A stretch of 64,000 bases of DNA, from positions 69,191-133,190 of the forward strand of contig JBDTTU010000001.1 of the NCBI GenBank assembly GCA_039930465.1, written 5' to 3'. Both the position numbers and the translations under genes were made by a program. Numbering within the stretch: the first letter of the stretch is position 1; each line of letters opens with the position of its first letter. This stretch comes from LMDS01 sp039930465 (GTDB lineage: Bacteria; Pseudomonadota; Gammaproteobacteria; Burkholderiales; Burkholderiaceae_C). A model generated the notes under the pieces. It was given only the letters and a program-made list of their open reading frames with translations, did not search any database and was not told the DNA's origin. Positions 52,708 through 60,964 of the stretch are shown here, in pieces.

Positions 52708-54432
52708 ATGATGAAATTCAACCTGCCGGCGCTCACCTTCATCGCCTCGGCCGTCTGCTTCTGCGGCGCCTCGCTGGCTGCCTCGCAAGCTCCCGTGGCA
52801 GCAGAAAACGGCATGGTCGTGAGCGCGCAGCACCTCGCCACCCGGGTCGGTGTCGATGTGTTGAAAGACGGCGGCAACGCTGTAGACGCTGCGGTGGCCG
52901 TGGGCTACACGCTCGCCGTCGTCTACCCGGCCGCGGGCAACCTCGGCGGTGGTGGTTTCATGACGATCCAGCTCGCCGACGGCCGCAAGACCTTTCTCGA
53001 CTTCCGCGAGAAAGCGCCGCTCGCCGCCACCGCGAACATGTACCTCGACAAGGACGGCAACGTCGTCAAGGGCGCGAGCACGAAAGGCCACCTCGCGGTG
53101 GGCGTGCCCGGCACGGTCTCGGGCATGGAGATGGCGTTGGCGAAATACGGCACGATGAAACGCGCCGCATTGATCGCACCTTCGATCAAGTACGCACAAG
53201 ACGGCTTTGTTCTTGAACAAGGCGACGTCGACATGCTCCTCACCGCGACCGAAGATTTCAGGAAAGACGCCGCCACCGGTGCGATCTTCCTGAACAACGG
53301 CGCGGCCTTCGCGCCTGGCCAGAAACTGGTGCAAAAAGACCTGGCCGCCACGCTCAAGCTCATCAGCGACAAGGGCGAAGAGGGCTTCTACAAAGGCCCG
53401 GTCGGCGCCGCCATCGTGGCCAGCAGCCTGGCCGGCAAGGGCATCATCACGCAAGCCGACCTCGACCAGTACAAGACGCGCGAGATGGCGCCGGTGGAAT
53501 GCAACTACCGCGGCTACGGCGTGGTCTCGGCGCCGCCGCCGAGCTCGGGCGGCGTGGTGATCTGCGAGATTCTGAACATTCTCGAAGGCTACCCGCTGAA
53601 GGAGCTGGGCTTCCGCTCGGCCCAGTCGGTGCACTACCAAATCGAGGCCATGCGCCACTCTTACGTGGACCGCAACAGTTATCTCGGTGACCCCGACTTC
53701 GTGAAGAATCCGCTCGACCGGCTGCTCTCGAAAGACTACGCCGCGAAGATCCGCGCGGTGATCGACCCGGCCAAAGCCGGGGTCTCGAAAGACATCAAGC
53801 CCGGCGTGGCGCCGCACGAAGGTAGCAACACCACGCACTACTCGATCGTCGACAAATGGGGCAATGCGGTCTCGGTGACCTACACGCTCAACGACTGGTT
53901 CGGCGCCAAGGTCACGGCCGCGAGCACCGGCGTGATCCTGAACAACGAGATGGACGACTTCACCGCGAAGATCGGCGTGCCCAACCTGTACGGCCTGGTG
54001 CAGGGCGAGGCCAATGCCATCGCCCCGGGCAAGCGCCCCCTGAGCTCGATGAGCCCGACCATCGTTACCAAAGACGGCAAGCCGGTGATGGTGGTCGGCA
54101 CGCCGGGCGGCAGCCGCATCATCACGGCGGTGCTGCACACGATCATCAACGTGATCGACTACGGCATGAACGCGCAGGAAGCGGTCGACGCGCCGAAGTT
54201 CCACCAGCAGTGGCTGCCCGAGGCGACCAACGTCGACAACTTCGCGCTCAGCCCCGACACGCGCAAGATCCTCGAAGGCTGGGGCCAGAAGTTCGGCAAC
54301 CCGCAGCCGGTGAACCACCTCGCGGTGATCCTCGTCGGCGCGCCGTCGCTCGGTGGCAAGCCGGTCGGCAAGAACCGCTACTACGGCGCGAACGATCCGC
54401 GGCGCAACACCGGGTTGGCGCTCGGCTATTGA
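52708..54432 (+). CDS. ggt: gamma-glutamyltransferase
   Basis: Periplasmic N-terminal-nucleophile enzyme that cleaves the gamma-glutamyl bond of glutathione. It has 574 residues: signal peptide (1 to about 25), large subunit, then the autocleavage site EGSNTTHYSIVD with the nucleophile Thr near 375, GVILNNEMDDF, and PLSSMSPTIV and GTPGGSRIITAV in the small subunit. A GGAG lies ahead of the ATG. It is probably co-transcribed with the preceding CoxL-like gene, and its stop is 3 bp from the end of the convergent MFS gene. Confidence 0.95.
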   Translation: MMKFNLPALTFIASAVCFCGASLAASQAPVAAENGMVVSAQHLATRVGVDVLKDGGNAVDAAVAVGYTLAVVYPAAGNLGGGGFMTIQLADGRKTFLDFREKAPLAATANMYLDKDGNVVKGASTKGHLAVGVPGTVSGMEMALAKYGTMKRAALIAPSIKYAQDGFVLEQGDVDMLLTATEDFRKDAATGAIFLNNGAAFAPGQKLVQKDLAATLKLISDKGEEGFYKGPVGAAIVASSLAGKGIITQADLDQYKTREMAPVECNYRGYGVVSAPPPSSGGVVICEILNILEGYPLKELGFRSAQSVHYQIEAMRHSYVDRNSYLGDPDFVKNPLDRLLSKDYAAKIRAVIDPAKAGVSKDIKPGVAPHEGSNTTHYSIVDKWGNAVSVTYTLNDWFGAKVTAASTGVILNNEMDDFTAKIGVPNLYGLVQGEANAIAPGKRPLSSMSPTIVTKDGKPVMVVGTPGGSRIITAVLHTIINVIDYGMNAQEAVDAPKFHQQWLPEATNVDNFALSPDTRKILEGWGQKFGNPQPVNHLAVILVGAPSLGGKPVGKNRYYGANDPRRNTGLALGY

Positions 54433-54435
54433 GGT

Positions 54436-55767
54436 TCACGGCGCCAAGGCCGGCCCGTCGGTCACCTGGCGCATTCCCGGGCCGGCGAGCGCCAGCAAGA
54501 CCAAGGCCACCAGCGCAGCACCCGCAGCCATGAACAGCGTGGGCAACGACACGCTGCGCAAGACCCAGCCGGTGACGGCCGAAGAGATCGGCGCCAGCCC
54601 CATGTAGATGAACATGAACACGCTCATCGCCCGGCCGAGCAAGGCGGGGGCCACACGGCGCTGGATCCAGGTGAACACCGTCACCTGCATGTAGCCCCCC
54701 AGCACGCCGATGCTGCCCAGCAGCGCCACGCCCTGCCACAGCGCCGTGATGTGGCCCATCGGCATGAAGAGCAGGCCCACCAGCGCATCGACGAGCAGGA
54801 TCGTCAGGCCCAGGTTCACGGCCCGCAGATGTGGCCGTGCGCCCGAGACCACCATGCCGGCCAGCGTGCCTGCACCGTAAGCTGCGAGCAGAGCACCGAA
54901 GGCGGCCGCGCCCAGCTCGGGCCGCTCGCTCGCCAACACCGGCAACGCGATCTGCACCGGCCCGGTGATCAGCAGCGCCACCGCCGACCAATACAGCAGG
55001 CAACTGCGCAGAGCGCGGTCACGCCAGAATGTGCGCAGGCCCTCGGCCACCGCGGCCAGTATCGGTGCGTGTGTGCGGGCCGGCGGTGGTGTGCAGCGCA
55101 CCTGCGCCAGGGTCAGTGCGGAGAACACGAAGCTGAGCGCGTCCAGGCCGAATGCCAGGCCCAGGCCGTGCGCATCGTGCAGGCTGCCGATGCCGCCGGC
55201 CCGGCCGTCACCGAACAGCGCGATCACCAGCCCCGCGAGCAGCGGCCCGATGAAGAAACTCAGCTGACGCATGCCCATCATCAAGCCGTTGGCTGCCGGC
55301 AACTGCTGCGGCGCCACCACTTGCGGCAGCATCGACGTGGCGGCCGGAATGCTGAACGCGGTGGACAACCCGATGCCCAGCGCGAGCCCGTACACGAGCG
55401 GGAGCGTGAGGCGGTCGAACAGCACCAGCAGCGCCAGTGTGCCGAGCAGCACCGTGTTGACGTGTTTGCTCAGCATCAGCACCCGCTGCGGCGAATGGCG
55501 ATCGACGACCGCGCCGCCGAGCAGGATGAACAGCGCACGCGGAATGCCGAGCAGCGCCAGCACGGTGCCGAGCACCAGCGTGTCGCCGGTCATGCGCAGC
55601 ACCAGCCAGGGCAGCGCAACGAGCGTGAACTGGTCGCCCAGCAGCGACACCATCGAGCCGCCCATCAGCCATGCGATGTTGCGGTCGCGCAGCAGGGAGT
55701 TGCGAGGGTTCGATGCGGCGGGTGATGCGGCGGGTGATGGGGCGACGGAAGGGGCAGAAGAGGACAT
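54436..55767 (-). CDS. MFS transporter (DHA3/MFS_3-like exporter)
   Basis: A 443-residue inner-membrane protein with about 12 hydrophobic segments. The block GGSMVSLLGDQFTLVALPWLVL opens segment 1 and GGAVVDRHSPQRVLMLS is the motif-A-like loop between segments 2 and 3. This resembles drug or siderophore exporters of the DHA3 group; the substrate cannot be read. The start MSSSAPSVAP has a GGAG ribosome site. A MerR-type promoter/operator lies directly upstream and the MerR gene is 58 bp upstream on the same strand. Confidence 0.88.
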   Translation of the reverse strand: MSSSAPSVAPSPAASPAASNPRNSLLRDRNIAWLMGGSMVSLLGDQFTLVALPWLVLRMTGDTLVLGTVLALLGIPRALFILLGGAVVDRHSPQRVLMLSKHVNTVLLGTLALLVLFDRLTLPLVYGLALGIGLSTAFSIPAATSMLPQVVAPQQLPAANGLMMGMRQLSFFIGPLLAGLVIALFGDGRAGGIGSLHDAHGLGLAFGLDALSFVFSALTLAQVRCTPPPARTHAPILAAVAEGLRTFWRDRALRSCLLYWSAVALLITGPVQIALPVLASERPELGAAAFGALLAAYGAGTLAGMVVSGARPHLRAVNLGLTILLVDALVGLLFMPMGHITALWQGVALLGSIGVLGGYMQVTVFTWIQRRVAPALLGRAMSVFMFIYMGLAPISSAVTGWVLRSVSLPTLFMAAGAALVALVLLALAGPGMRQVTDGPALAP

Positions 55768-55798
55768 GAGTGAGCTCCCTTGTGTGACGATGCACCGC

Positions 55799-55829
55799 AC
55801 TCTCGGGCCTCACGCAACGTGAGGGTCAA
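55799..55829 (-). promoter_or_regulatory. MerR-type promoter and operator of the MFS gene
   Basis: On the minus strand TTGACC (-35) and GAGAGT (weak -10) are separated by 19 bp, the overlong spacing that MerR activators correct by twisting DNA. The spacer region holds the perfect palindrome CCTCACGTTGCGTGAGG (55808-55824). The -35 box includes the merR stop codon. A near-copy lies upstream of merR at 56883-56899. Confidence 0.75.
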
Positions 55830-56830
55830 GCCCCTTTGGCCTCTCGCACCGCTTTCAGGTAGCTCAACACCTCGGGCCCGAGCTTCATGCCGGCGCGCAG
55901 CACCGGCTCGGCCGCCATCGCCGCGGCCAGTTGCCGCAGCAGCACCGGGTCGTCGCCAACGCTGCGGCTGACCAGCGCATCGGCGTTGGCGCACGCGGCC
56001 TGCGCGGCGGGGTCGCCGGGGGGCGTGCGCCGGGCGATCAGCGCTTGCAGCGTGGCGTCGACCGCGCGCCATTCGCTCAGCGGCACCCAGCGAAAGCGGC
56101 TCATCTCGTCAAGCGTGAAGTGGGCTTGCCAGCGTGCCATGCGCAGCTCGGTGGCCTGCTCCACATAACGCACCACGCTCAGGTCGGGCCCTACGTTCTG
56201 GCGCGCCGCCGGTTCGCTCTTGTACATCGTGCCCCAGCGTTCGATGAGGCTGAAGTCGCCGTCCAGCCAGTGGTGGATCAGGCCCATCCAGCGGTGCGCG
56301 AGCGGTTGCATCGCGAGGTCGGTGGCGGGCACGCCGCGGGCCATGATCTGCCGCACCTCGGCTTCCAGTGCAGGCCACTCGGCTTCAACGCGCTGCCAGT
56401 TGTCGCGGATGCGCTTGATCTCGTCGGCGCTGAAGTAACGCGCGTAGGTGGCCATCATTTCGAGCGACGCGAGCCAGTCGGCCATTTCGGGTTGCGCACC
56501 GGCCGAATAGCGCTCCATCATCAGCGCCAGGCGTGCGCGCAGCTCGCTGGCCTGTGTGATCTCGTGGTCGAGCGCCCGGATCTGGCGCGCCACGATCATC
56601 GGCAGCGCGCGGCCATCGCCGGCCAACATGGCGCCGATCTCTTTCAACGGCAGCCCCAGGTGGCGCAGCGCCTGAATGCCGTGCAGGCGGGCCACGTCGT
56701 CGCGGCTGTAGAGGCGGTAGCCGGCCTCGGAGCGGGCCGAAGGCTGGAGCAGCCCGATCTCGTCGTAATGGTGCAGTGCGCGCACCGTGAGGCCGCTGCG
56801 TTTGGCCAGCTCACCCACCTTCAGCAACAT
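55826..56830 (-). CDS. MerR family regulator with TipAS-like C-terminal domain
   Basis: A 334-residue regulator. The N-terminal winged helix-turn-helix (LLKVGELAKRSGLTVRALHHYDEIGLL, about residues 2-70) and the following dimer helix (about 75-125) are typical MerR; the C-terminal 200 residues include a helical domain with several Trp (MGLIHHWLDG, ERWGTMYKSE) resembling TipAS drug-recognition domains. It likely senses a small molecule and activates the downstream MFS gene and itself, as the two operator sites suggest. It is divergent from mtfA. Confidence 0.88.
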   Translation of the reverse strand: MLLKVGELAKRSGLTVRALHHYDEIGLLQPSARSEAGYRLYSRDDVARLHGIQALRHLGLPLKEIGAMLAGDGRALPMIVARQIRALDHEITQASELRARLALMMERYSAGAQPEMADWLASLEMMATYARYFSADEIKRIRDNWQRVEAEWPALEAEVRQIMARGVPATDLAMQPLAHRWMGLIHHWLDGDFSLIERWGTMYKSEPAARQNVGPDLSVVRYVEQATELRMARWQAHFTLDEMSRFRWVPLSEWRAVDATLQALIARRTPPGDPAAQAACANADALVSRSVGDDPVLLRQLAAAMAAEPVLRAGMKLGPEVLSYLKAVREAKGA

Positions 56831-56873
56831 GGCCCGTCTTTCGTCGTGCGCCGGCAAGCGCGCGGCAAGGGCG

Positions 56874-56904
56874 AGCTTATGGCCTGACGCCGCGTGAGGG
56901 TCAA
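56874..56904 (-). promoter_or_regulatory. MerR-type promoter and operator of merR
   Basis: Minus strand TTGACC and TAAGCT are 19 bp apart, around the near-perfect palindrome CCTCACGCGGCGTCAGG (56883-56899, one mismatch). The right half-site and the -35 (CGTGAGGGTCAAG on the plus strand) are identical to those before the MFS gene, which indicates autoregulation. The site also covers a possible upstream GTG start of mtfA. Confidence 0.7.
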
Positions 56905-56935
56905 GTGCCACCGGCCTGGCGAAGCGGGCGTTGAA

Positions 56936-57814
56936 ATGCCGTTCACCGCACCCACGTGCAGGGTTCGCCCACCGCCAGCGCTTCGGCGCCCTGCCTTGCC
57001 CCTGCTCATTCTTGCGATCGTGCTGCTGCTGGTGCTCGGCTGGCTGCTGCGCGAGCCCTTGTTCACCGAGTGGCGGCGGCAGCGCGTGCGGCGCCAGCCG
57101 TTCCCGCCCGAGTGGCGGCAGATTCTGCGGCAGCGCTGGCCCTACTTCCACACGATGCCGGCCGACCTGCAGTTGCAGCTGAAAAAACACGTGCAGGTGT
57201 TCCTCGCCGAAAAACCCTTCATCGGCTGCAACGGCCTTGTCATCACCGACGAGATGCGCGTGACGATCGCGGCGCAAGCCTGCCTGCTGTTGCTGAACCG
57301 CCGCGCTGACTACTTTGCGAACCTGCGCCAGATCCTGGTCTACCCCGGCGCGTTCGTCGTCGACAAGCTGCACGCCGATGGCAGCGGCGTGCTGCAGGAG
57401 CAGCGCCGCGCGCTGGCCGGTGAATCGTGGTCGCAAGGCCAGGTGATCCTGTCGTGGGAAGACACGCGCGACGGGGCGGAGATTCCGGACGATGGCCGCA
57501 ACGTCGTGATTCACGAATTTGCCCACCAGCTCGACCAGGAAAACGGCGCCGCCAACGGTGCGCCGTGGTTGCGCGGCCGCGGCCGGCGTGCACGCTGGGC
57601 GCGTGTCATGAGTTCCGAGTTCGCCTTGCTGCAGCAGCGCGCCTCCTGTGGCGAGCCTTCGCTGATGAGCGACTACGGCGCCACCGACCCGGCCGAGTTC
57701 TTTGCGGTAGCGTCAGAGGTGTTCTTCGAGCAGCCGCAGCGGCTCGCCTCCGAGCACGCGGCGCTGTTTCGCGAGCTCAGCGGCCTCTACCGCGTGAACC
57801 CGTTGAGCTGGTAG
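56936..57814 (+). CDS. mtfA: MtfA-type zinc peptidase (M90)
   Basis: A 292-residue protein with one N-terminal membrane segment (about residues 22-38, LPLLILAIVLLLVLGWLL) and a C-terminal zinc peptidase domain with HEFAHQLD (HExxH) and the Glu-containing DPAEFFAVASEVFFEQP. E. coli MtfA is cytosolic, binds the repressor Mlc and so affects glucose uptake; the membrane anchor here is a difference. I chose the ATG at MPFTAPT; an in-frame GTG at 56894 is possible but lies within the merR operator. Confidence 0.88.
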   Translation: MPFTAPTCRVRPPPALRRPALPLLILAIVLLLVLGWLLREPLFTEWRRQRVRRQPFPPEWRQILRQRWPYFHTMPADLQLQLKKHVQVFLAEKPFIGCNGLVITDEMRVTIAAQACLLLLNRRADYFANLRQILVYPGAFVVDKLHADGSGVLQEQRRALAGESWSQGQVILSWEDTRDGAEIPDDGRNVVIHEFAHQLDQENGAANGAPWLRGRGRRARWARVMSSEFALLQQRASCGEPSLMSDYGATDPAEFFAVASEVFFEQPQRLASEHAALFRELSGLYRVNPLSW

Positions 57815-57975
57815 CACGCTGGCGTCAGGACCGCACGGTTGGCGTTTCCAGCGGCATGCCTGCGGCCCGCTGCATCAGGTACAGCGCGAACTCCAGCGGC
57901 TCGGACACTCCGATTACCCTGAGTGCAGCGCGGTTGACGCTGCGCACAATGGGCGGGCGCATCAAGGAGCGGTCG

Positions 57976-59775
57976 ATGGGAGAAGGGGCACGCAGAGGGG
58001 CAGGGCGCACGGTGCGCATCGGCGGCGCATCGGGTTTCTGGGGCGACACGGCACTCGCGGTGCCGCAGTTGCTCGCGTCGGGCCAAGTCGACTACCTGGT
58101 GTTCGACTACCTCGCCGAAGTGACGATGTCGATCCTCGCCGCGCAGCGCGCAAAAGATGCGAACGCGGGTTACGCGGTCGACTTCGTGCAGATCATGATG
58201 CGTGAGGCGCTGCCCAGGCTGCGCGAGCGTGGCATTCGAGTCGTGGCGAATGCGGGTGGTGTGAACCCGCTGGCCTGCCGCGATGCGCTGCTCGCGCTGG
58301 CCACCGAGCTCGGCTTCACGCTGAAGGTCGGTGTCGTCGTCGGTGACGATCTTGGCGCGATGGCCGCGGAGTTTCGTGCCAGCGGCGTGACCGAGATGTT
58401 CAGCGGCGCGGCCTTTCCGCAACGCGTGGCGAGCGTCAACGCCTACCTCGGTGCGTTGCCGATCGCGGCGGCGCTCGACGCGGGCTGCGATGTGATCATC
58501 ACCGGGCGCTGTGTCGATTCCGCGGTGACGCTCGGCGTCTTGATGCACGAGTTCGGTTGGGCGAACAGCGACCACGACAAACTCTCGCAGGGCACGCTTG
58601 CCGGCCACCTGATCGAGTGCGGCGCGCAGTGCACCGGTGGCCTGTTCACCGACTGGGCCGATGTGCCCGACTGGGAGAACATCGGCTTCCCCATCGTCGA
58701 AGCGAGCGCCGACGGCCACTTCGTCATCACCAAGGCACCGGGCACCGGCGGGCTCGTGACACCGGCGAGCGTGGGCGAACAGTTGCTCTACGAAATCGGC
58801 GACCCGCGGGCTTACCTCGTGCCCGACGTGAGCTGCGACTTCACCGAGGTGAAGCTGGTGCAGCTCGGCGAGCACCGCGTCGGTGTGAGCGGCGCCACCG
58901 GGCGCGCGCCGACCGCGAGCTACAAGGTCAGCGCGACCTTCGCCGACGGCTACCGCAACACCGGCTTCTTGACGATCGCCGGTGAGCAAGCGGTGGCCAA
59001 GGCGCGCCGCACCGGCCAGGCCTTGTTCGCGCGCATGGGCCGCATGTTCGAAGCGCGCGGGCTGCCGCCGTTCAGCGAAACACGCGTCGAGGTGCTGGGC
59101 AGCGAAGACATGTACGGCGCGCACGCGAACCCGGTGGCGCGCGAGGTGGTGTTGAAGATGAGCGCGAAGTGTGCGTCGAAAGACAGCCTGGAGCTGTTCG
59201 CGCGCGAGTTCGCGCCCGCTGCCACCTCGATGGCGCCCGGAACGCTCGGCCTCGTTGGCGGCCGGCCGAGCCCGACGCCGGTCGTGCGGCTGTTTTCTTT
59301 TCTGTGGCCCAAGGCTCTGGTTCCGGTCGAAATCGACGTGGCCGGCGAGCGCACGCCGATCTTGATACCCGCCGAAGGTGGCTTCGATGCGTCTGCGCTC
59401 GCGCCGGCCTTGCGCCACGCCAGCGCTTCTCTTCCTTCAGATGCGAAGCGGGTACCGCTGATCCGCCTGGCCCACGGCCGCTCGGGCGACAAAGGCGACA
59501 AGGCCAACATCGGCCTCATCGTGCGCCGCGCCGAAGACCTGGCGCTGCTGTCGGCATGGCTGACACCCGAGCGTGTGGCCGCGTTTTTTGCGCACCGCTC
59601 GCCGAGCCGCGTTGAACGTTTCGACCTGCCGGGCCTGAACGGCATCAACTTCGTGTTGCACGACGTGCTGGGTGGCGGCGGCATGGCTTCGCTGCACACC
59701 GACAACCTGGCAAAAGCCTACGCGCAGGTGCTGCTGGCGATGGAGGTGCCGGTGCCCTCAGGCTTCAAGGGCTGA
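57976..59775 (+). CDS. AtuA-like (DUF1446) acyclic terpene utilisation family protein
   Basis: A 599-residue protein. The N-terminal 450 residues match DUF1446/AtuA (IGGASGFWGDTALAVPQL, VVANAGGVNPLACRDAL, DVIITGRCVDSAVTLG, KAPGTGGLVTPASV); the C-terminal 105 residues (RLAHGRSGDKGDKANIGLI) are the small AtuA-like domain often fused to it. AtuA belongs to the citronellol/geraniol degradation cluster of Pseudomonas, but its reaction is unclear, and none of atuB-H is present here. The ATG at 57976 follows AAGGAG by 7 bp. The end overlaps the toxin gene tail-to-tail by 11 bp. Confidence 0.87.
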   Translation: MGEGARRGAGRTVRIGGASGFWGDTALAVPQLLASGQVDYLVFDYLAEVTMSILAAQRAKDANAGYAVDFVQIMMREALPRLRERGIRVVANAGGVNPLACRDALLALATELGFTLKVGVVVGDDLGAMAAEFRASGVTEMFSGAAFPQRVASVNAYLGALPIAAALDAGCDVIITGRCVDSAVTLGVLMHEFGWANSDHDKLSQGTLAGHLIECGAQCTGGLFTDWADVPDWENIGFPIVEASADGHFVITKAPGTGGLVTPASVGEQLLYEIGDPRAYLVPDVSCDFTEVKLVQLGEHRVGVSGATGRAPTASYKVSATFADGYRNTGFLTIAGEQAVAKARRTGQALFARMGRMFEARGLPPFSETRVEVLGSEDMYGAHANPVAREVVLKMSAKCASKDSLELFAREFAPAATSMAPGTLGLVGGRPSPTPVVRLFSFLWPKALVPVEIDVAGERTPILIPAEGGFDASALAPALRHASASLPSDAKRVPLIRLAHGRSGDKGDKANIGLIVRRAEDLALLSAWLTPERVAAFFAHRSPSRVERFDLPGLNGINFVLHDVLGGGGMASLHTDNLAKAYAQVLLAMEVPVPSGFKG

Positions 59776-60472
59776 GCAGCTTCGGGTCGCGTTTCTCAAA
59801 CCAGTGCGTGATGCGCTGGCCGTCCCAGTGCAAGGCGATGTGCGCGCCCTGCTTCGCGTGGTGCAAGGCCTTCGGGCGGAACAAGCCGACACATTCACCG
59901 CCCTGGTCACGCACGCTCGGGAAGCACACGCCCCAGCTGCCAGCCTCGCGCAGTTGTTGGCCGAGCGCTTGTGGCGCGTCGTAACGAACCGGGTCGAACA
60001 ACTCGGCGGCGTGTTTGCGAATGCCGCGCAGGTCGTGCAGCGGCGCATCGACGCCGGCCGTGATGACACGCATGTCCACATCGATCGCCGGCTCGGCCGT
60101 GCGCGCCAGAAACACCGCGCGGTGGTGGCTCACTTCGGCGACGGCAGTCTCAAGCGTTTGCGCCGCGTAGTACACGCCGTAGCTGCCGTTCGAGAAGCGC
60201 GAGCCCTCGGGGTTCAGGTGCGTGAACGCCGCCATGACCGGCGTGCTGCCGGGGCCGCTCACGCGCTCTTCGGGTGGCACCAGTTGCAGTTGGCCGATCT
60301 CGTCGCGGATGCGTGGATTGGTCAGCGCCTCGATCGCAAACACCACCTCGAGATCGGCCGGGTCGGTGATGGCGTCGTAGAGGCCGACGGTCGGGTAGCG
60401 CGACGGGATCAGGCGAAAGCTGCTGCGCCAGACGGTGGGGATGATCGGAATGCGGGCGACCGCGATGCTCAA
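59765..60472 (-). CDS. RES-domain toxin (NAD+ phosphorylase type)
   Basis: A 235-residue protein of the RES family, whose members (for example MbcT of Mycobacterium) kill cells by degrading NAD+. Visible are the N-terminal WRSSFRLIPSRYP block, SNGSYGVYYAAQTLETAVAEVSHHR in two parts, which holds the conserved Tyr and Glu, and GVCFPSVRDQGGECVGLF. The TTG start overlaps the antitoxin stop (TTGA), so the toxin depends on translation of the antitoxin. Its last codons overlap the end of the AtuA-like gene on the other strand. Confidence 0.9.
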   Translation of the reverse strand: MSIAVARIPIIPTVWRSSFRLIPSRYPTVGLYDAITDPADLEVVFAIEALTNPRIRDEIGQLQLVPPEERVSGPGSTPVMAAFTHLNPEGSRFSNGSYGVYYAAQTLETAVAEVSHHRAVFLARTAEPAIDVDMRVITAGVDAPLHDLRGIRKHAAELFDPVRYDAPQALGQQLREAGSWGVCFPSVRDQGGECVGLFRPKALHHAKQGAHIALHWDGQRITHWFEKRDPKLLSP

Positions 60473-60879
60473 GCCTTGCCCCCACGCTGCGCGTCGAGGT
60501 AGTGGCGCACGACGTAGAGGTCGGCCACCTGGCCGCCCAGCATGCGGTCGAGCGCCGAGGCGCCACCGAACACCGGCGCCTGGTTCGGCTTGCGCACCCA
60601 TTCGTCGGCACGCTCGGCCACCGGCAGCAGAATCTGCAGCGCGGCGTAGATGCCGAACAGGTACGACAGCCTTTCCATCACGTGCCGGTCGAGCGGGCCG
60701 ACCTTGCCACTCTTCCACTGGTACAGCGTGGTGCGGCCCACGCCGAGCAACACCGCCTGCTCTTGCGCGCCCAGCTTCCACGCTTCACACAAACGCCAGA
60801 AGCTGCGCAGCGCGGCCTGCGCGGCCGAAGCAGAGGCGAGGTCGACCGGTGGGGCGACGGGTTTGAGAATCGCGTTCAT
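60469..60879 (-). CDS. Xre/MbcA/ParS family antitoxin
   Basis: A 136-residue protein: an Xre-type helix-turn-helix (about 45-75, QAVLLGVGRTTLYQWKSGKV) followed by the C-terminal antitoxin-binding domain (PNQAPVFGGASALDRMLGG and VVRHYLDAQRGG), the DUF2384 layout. It should neutralise the RES toxin encoded just downstream and repress the pair's promoter. The ATG at MNAILKPV lacks a clear Shine-Dalgarno; an in-frame ATG 27 bp upstream exists. Confidence 0.88.
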   Translation of the reverse strand: MNAILKPVAPPVDLASASAAQAALRSFWRLCEAWKLGAQEQAVLLGVGRTTLYQWKSGKVGPLDRHVMERLSYLFGIYAALQILLPVAERADEWVRKPNQAPVFGGASALDRMLGGQVADLYVVRHYLDAQRGGKA

Positions 60880-60888
60880 GCCCAAGGG

Positions 60889-60916
60889 TAGTTCAATAAC
60901 GAACAAATTTCAACTA
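60889..60916. promoter_or_regulatory. imperfect inverted repeat before the antitoxin gene
   Basis: TAGTTCAA (60889-60896) and TTCAACTA (60909-60916) form an imperfect inverted repeat (7 of 8) in an AT-rich patch directly upstream of the antitoxin start. A minus-strand TTGAAA (-35-like) lies inside it. This suits an autorepression site for the Xre antitoxin. Confidence 0.4.
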
Positions 60917-60964
60917 TTCGTCCGCAATCGAACTCCTCCGGCAAGGCCTCTCGTCGGTGAAAGA

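Noticed and set aside
50274..52877. An 867-codon minus-strand open frame over the CoxL-like gene
   Set aside because: Composition is that of reverse-complemented coding DNA and no family is recognisable.
54433..54435. A terminator between ggt and the MFS gene
   Set aside because: The convergent genes are only three bases apart, leaving no room for a separate hairpin; I saw none in the gene ends.
57825..57962. A 45-codon minus-strand frame (MRPPIVRSVNRAALRV...) between mtfA and the AtuA-like gene
   Set aside because: The sequence looks somewhat protein-like, but there is no ribosome site, no recognised family and it lies in the AtuA-like gene's leader region. It could be a gene remnant; I could not support it as a gene.
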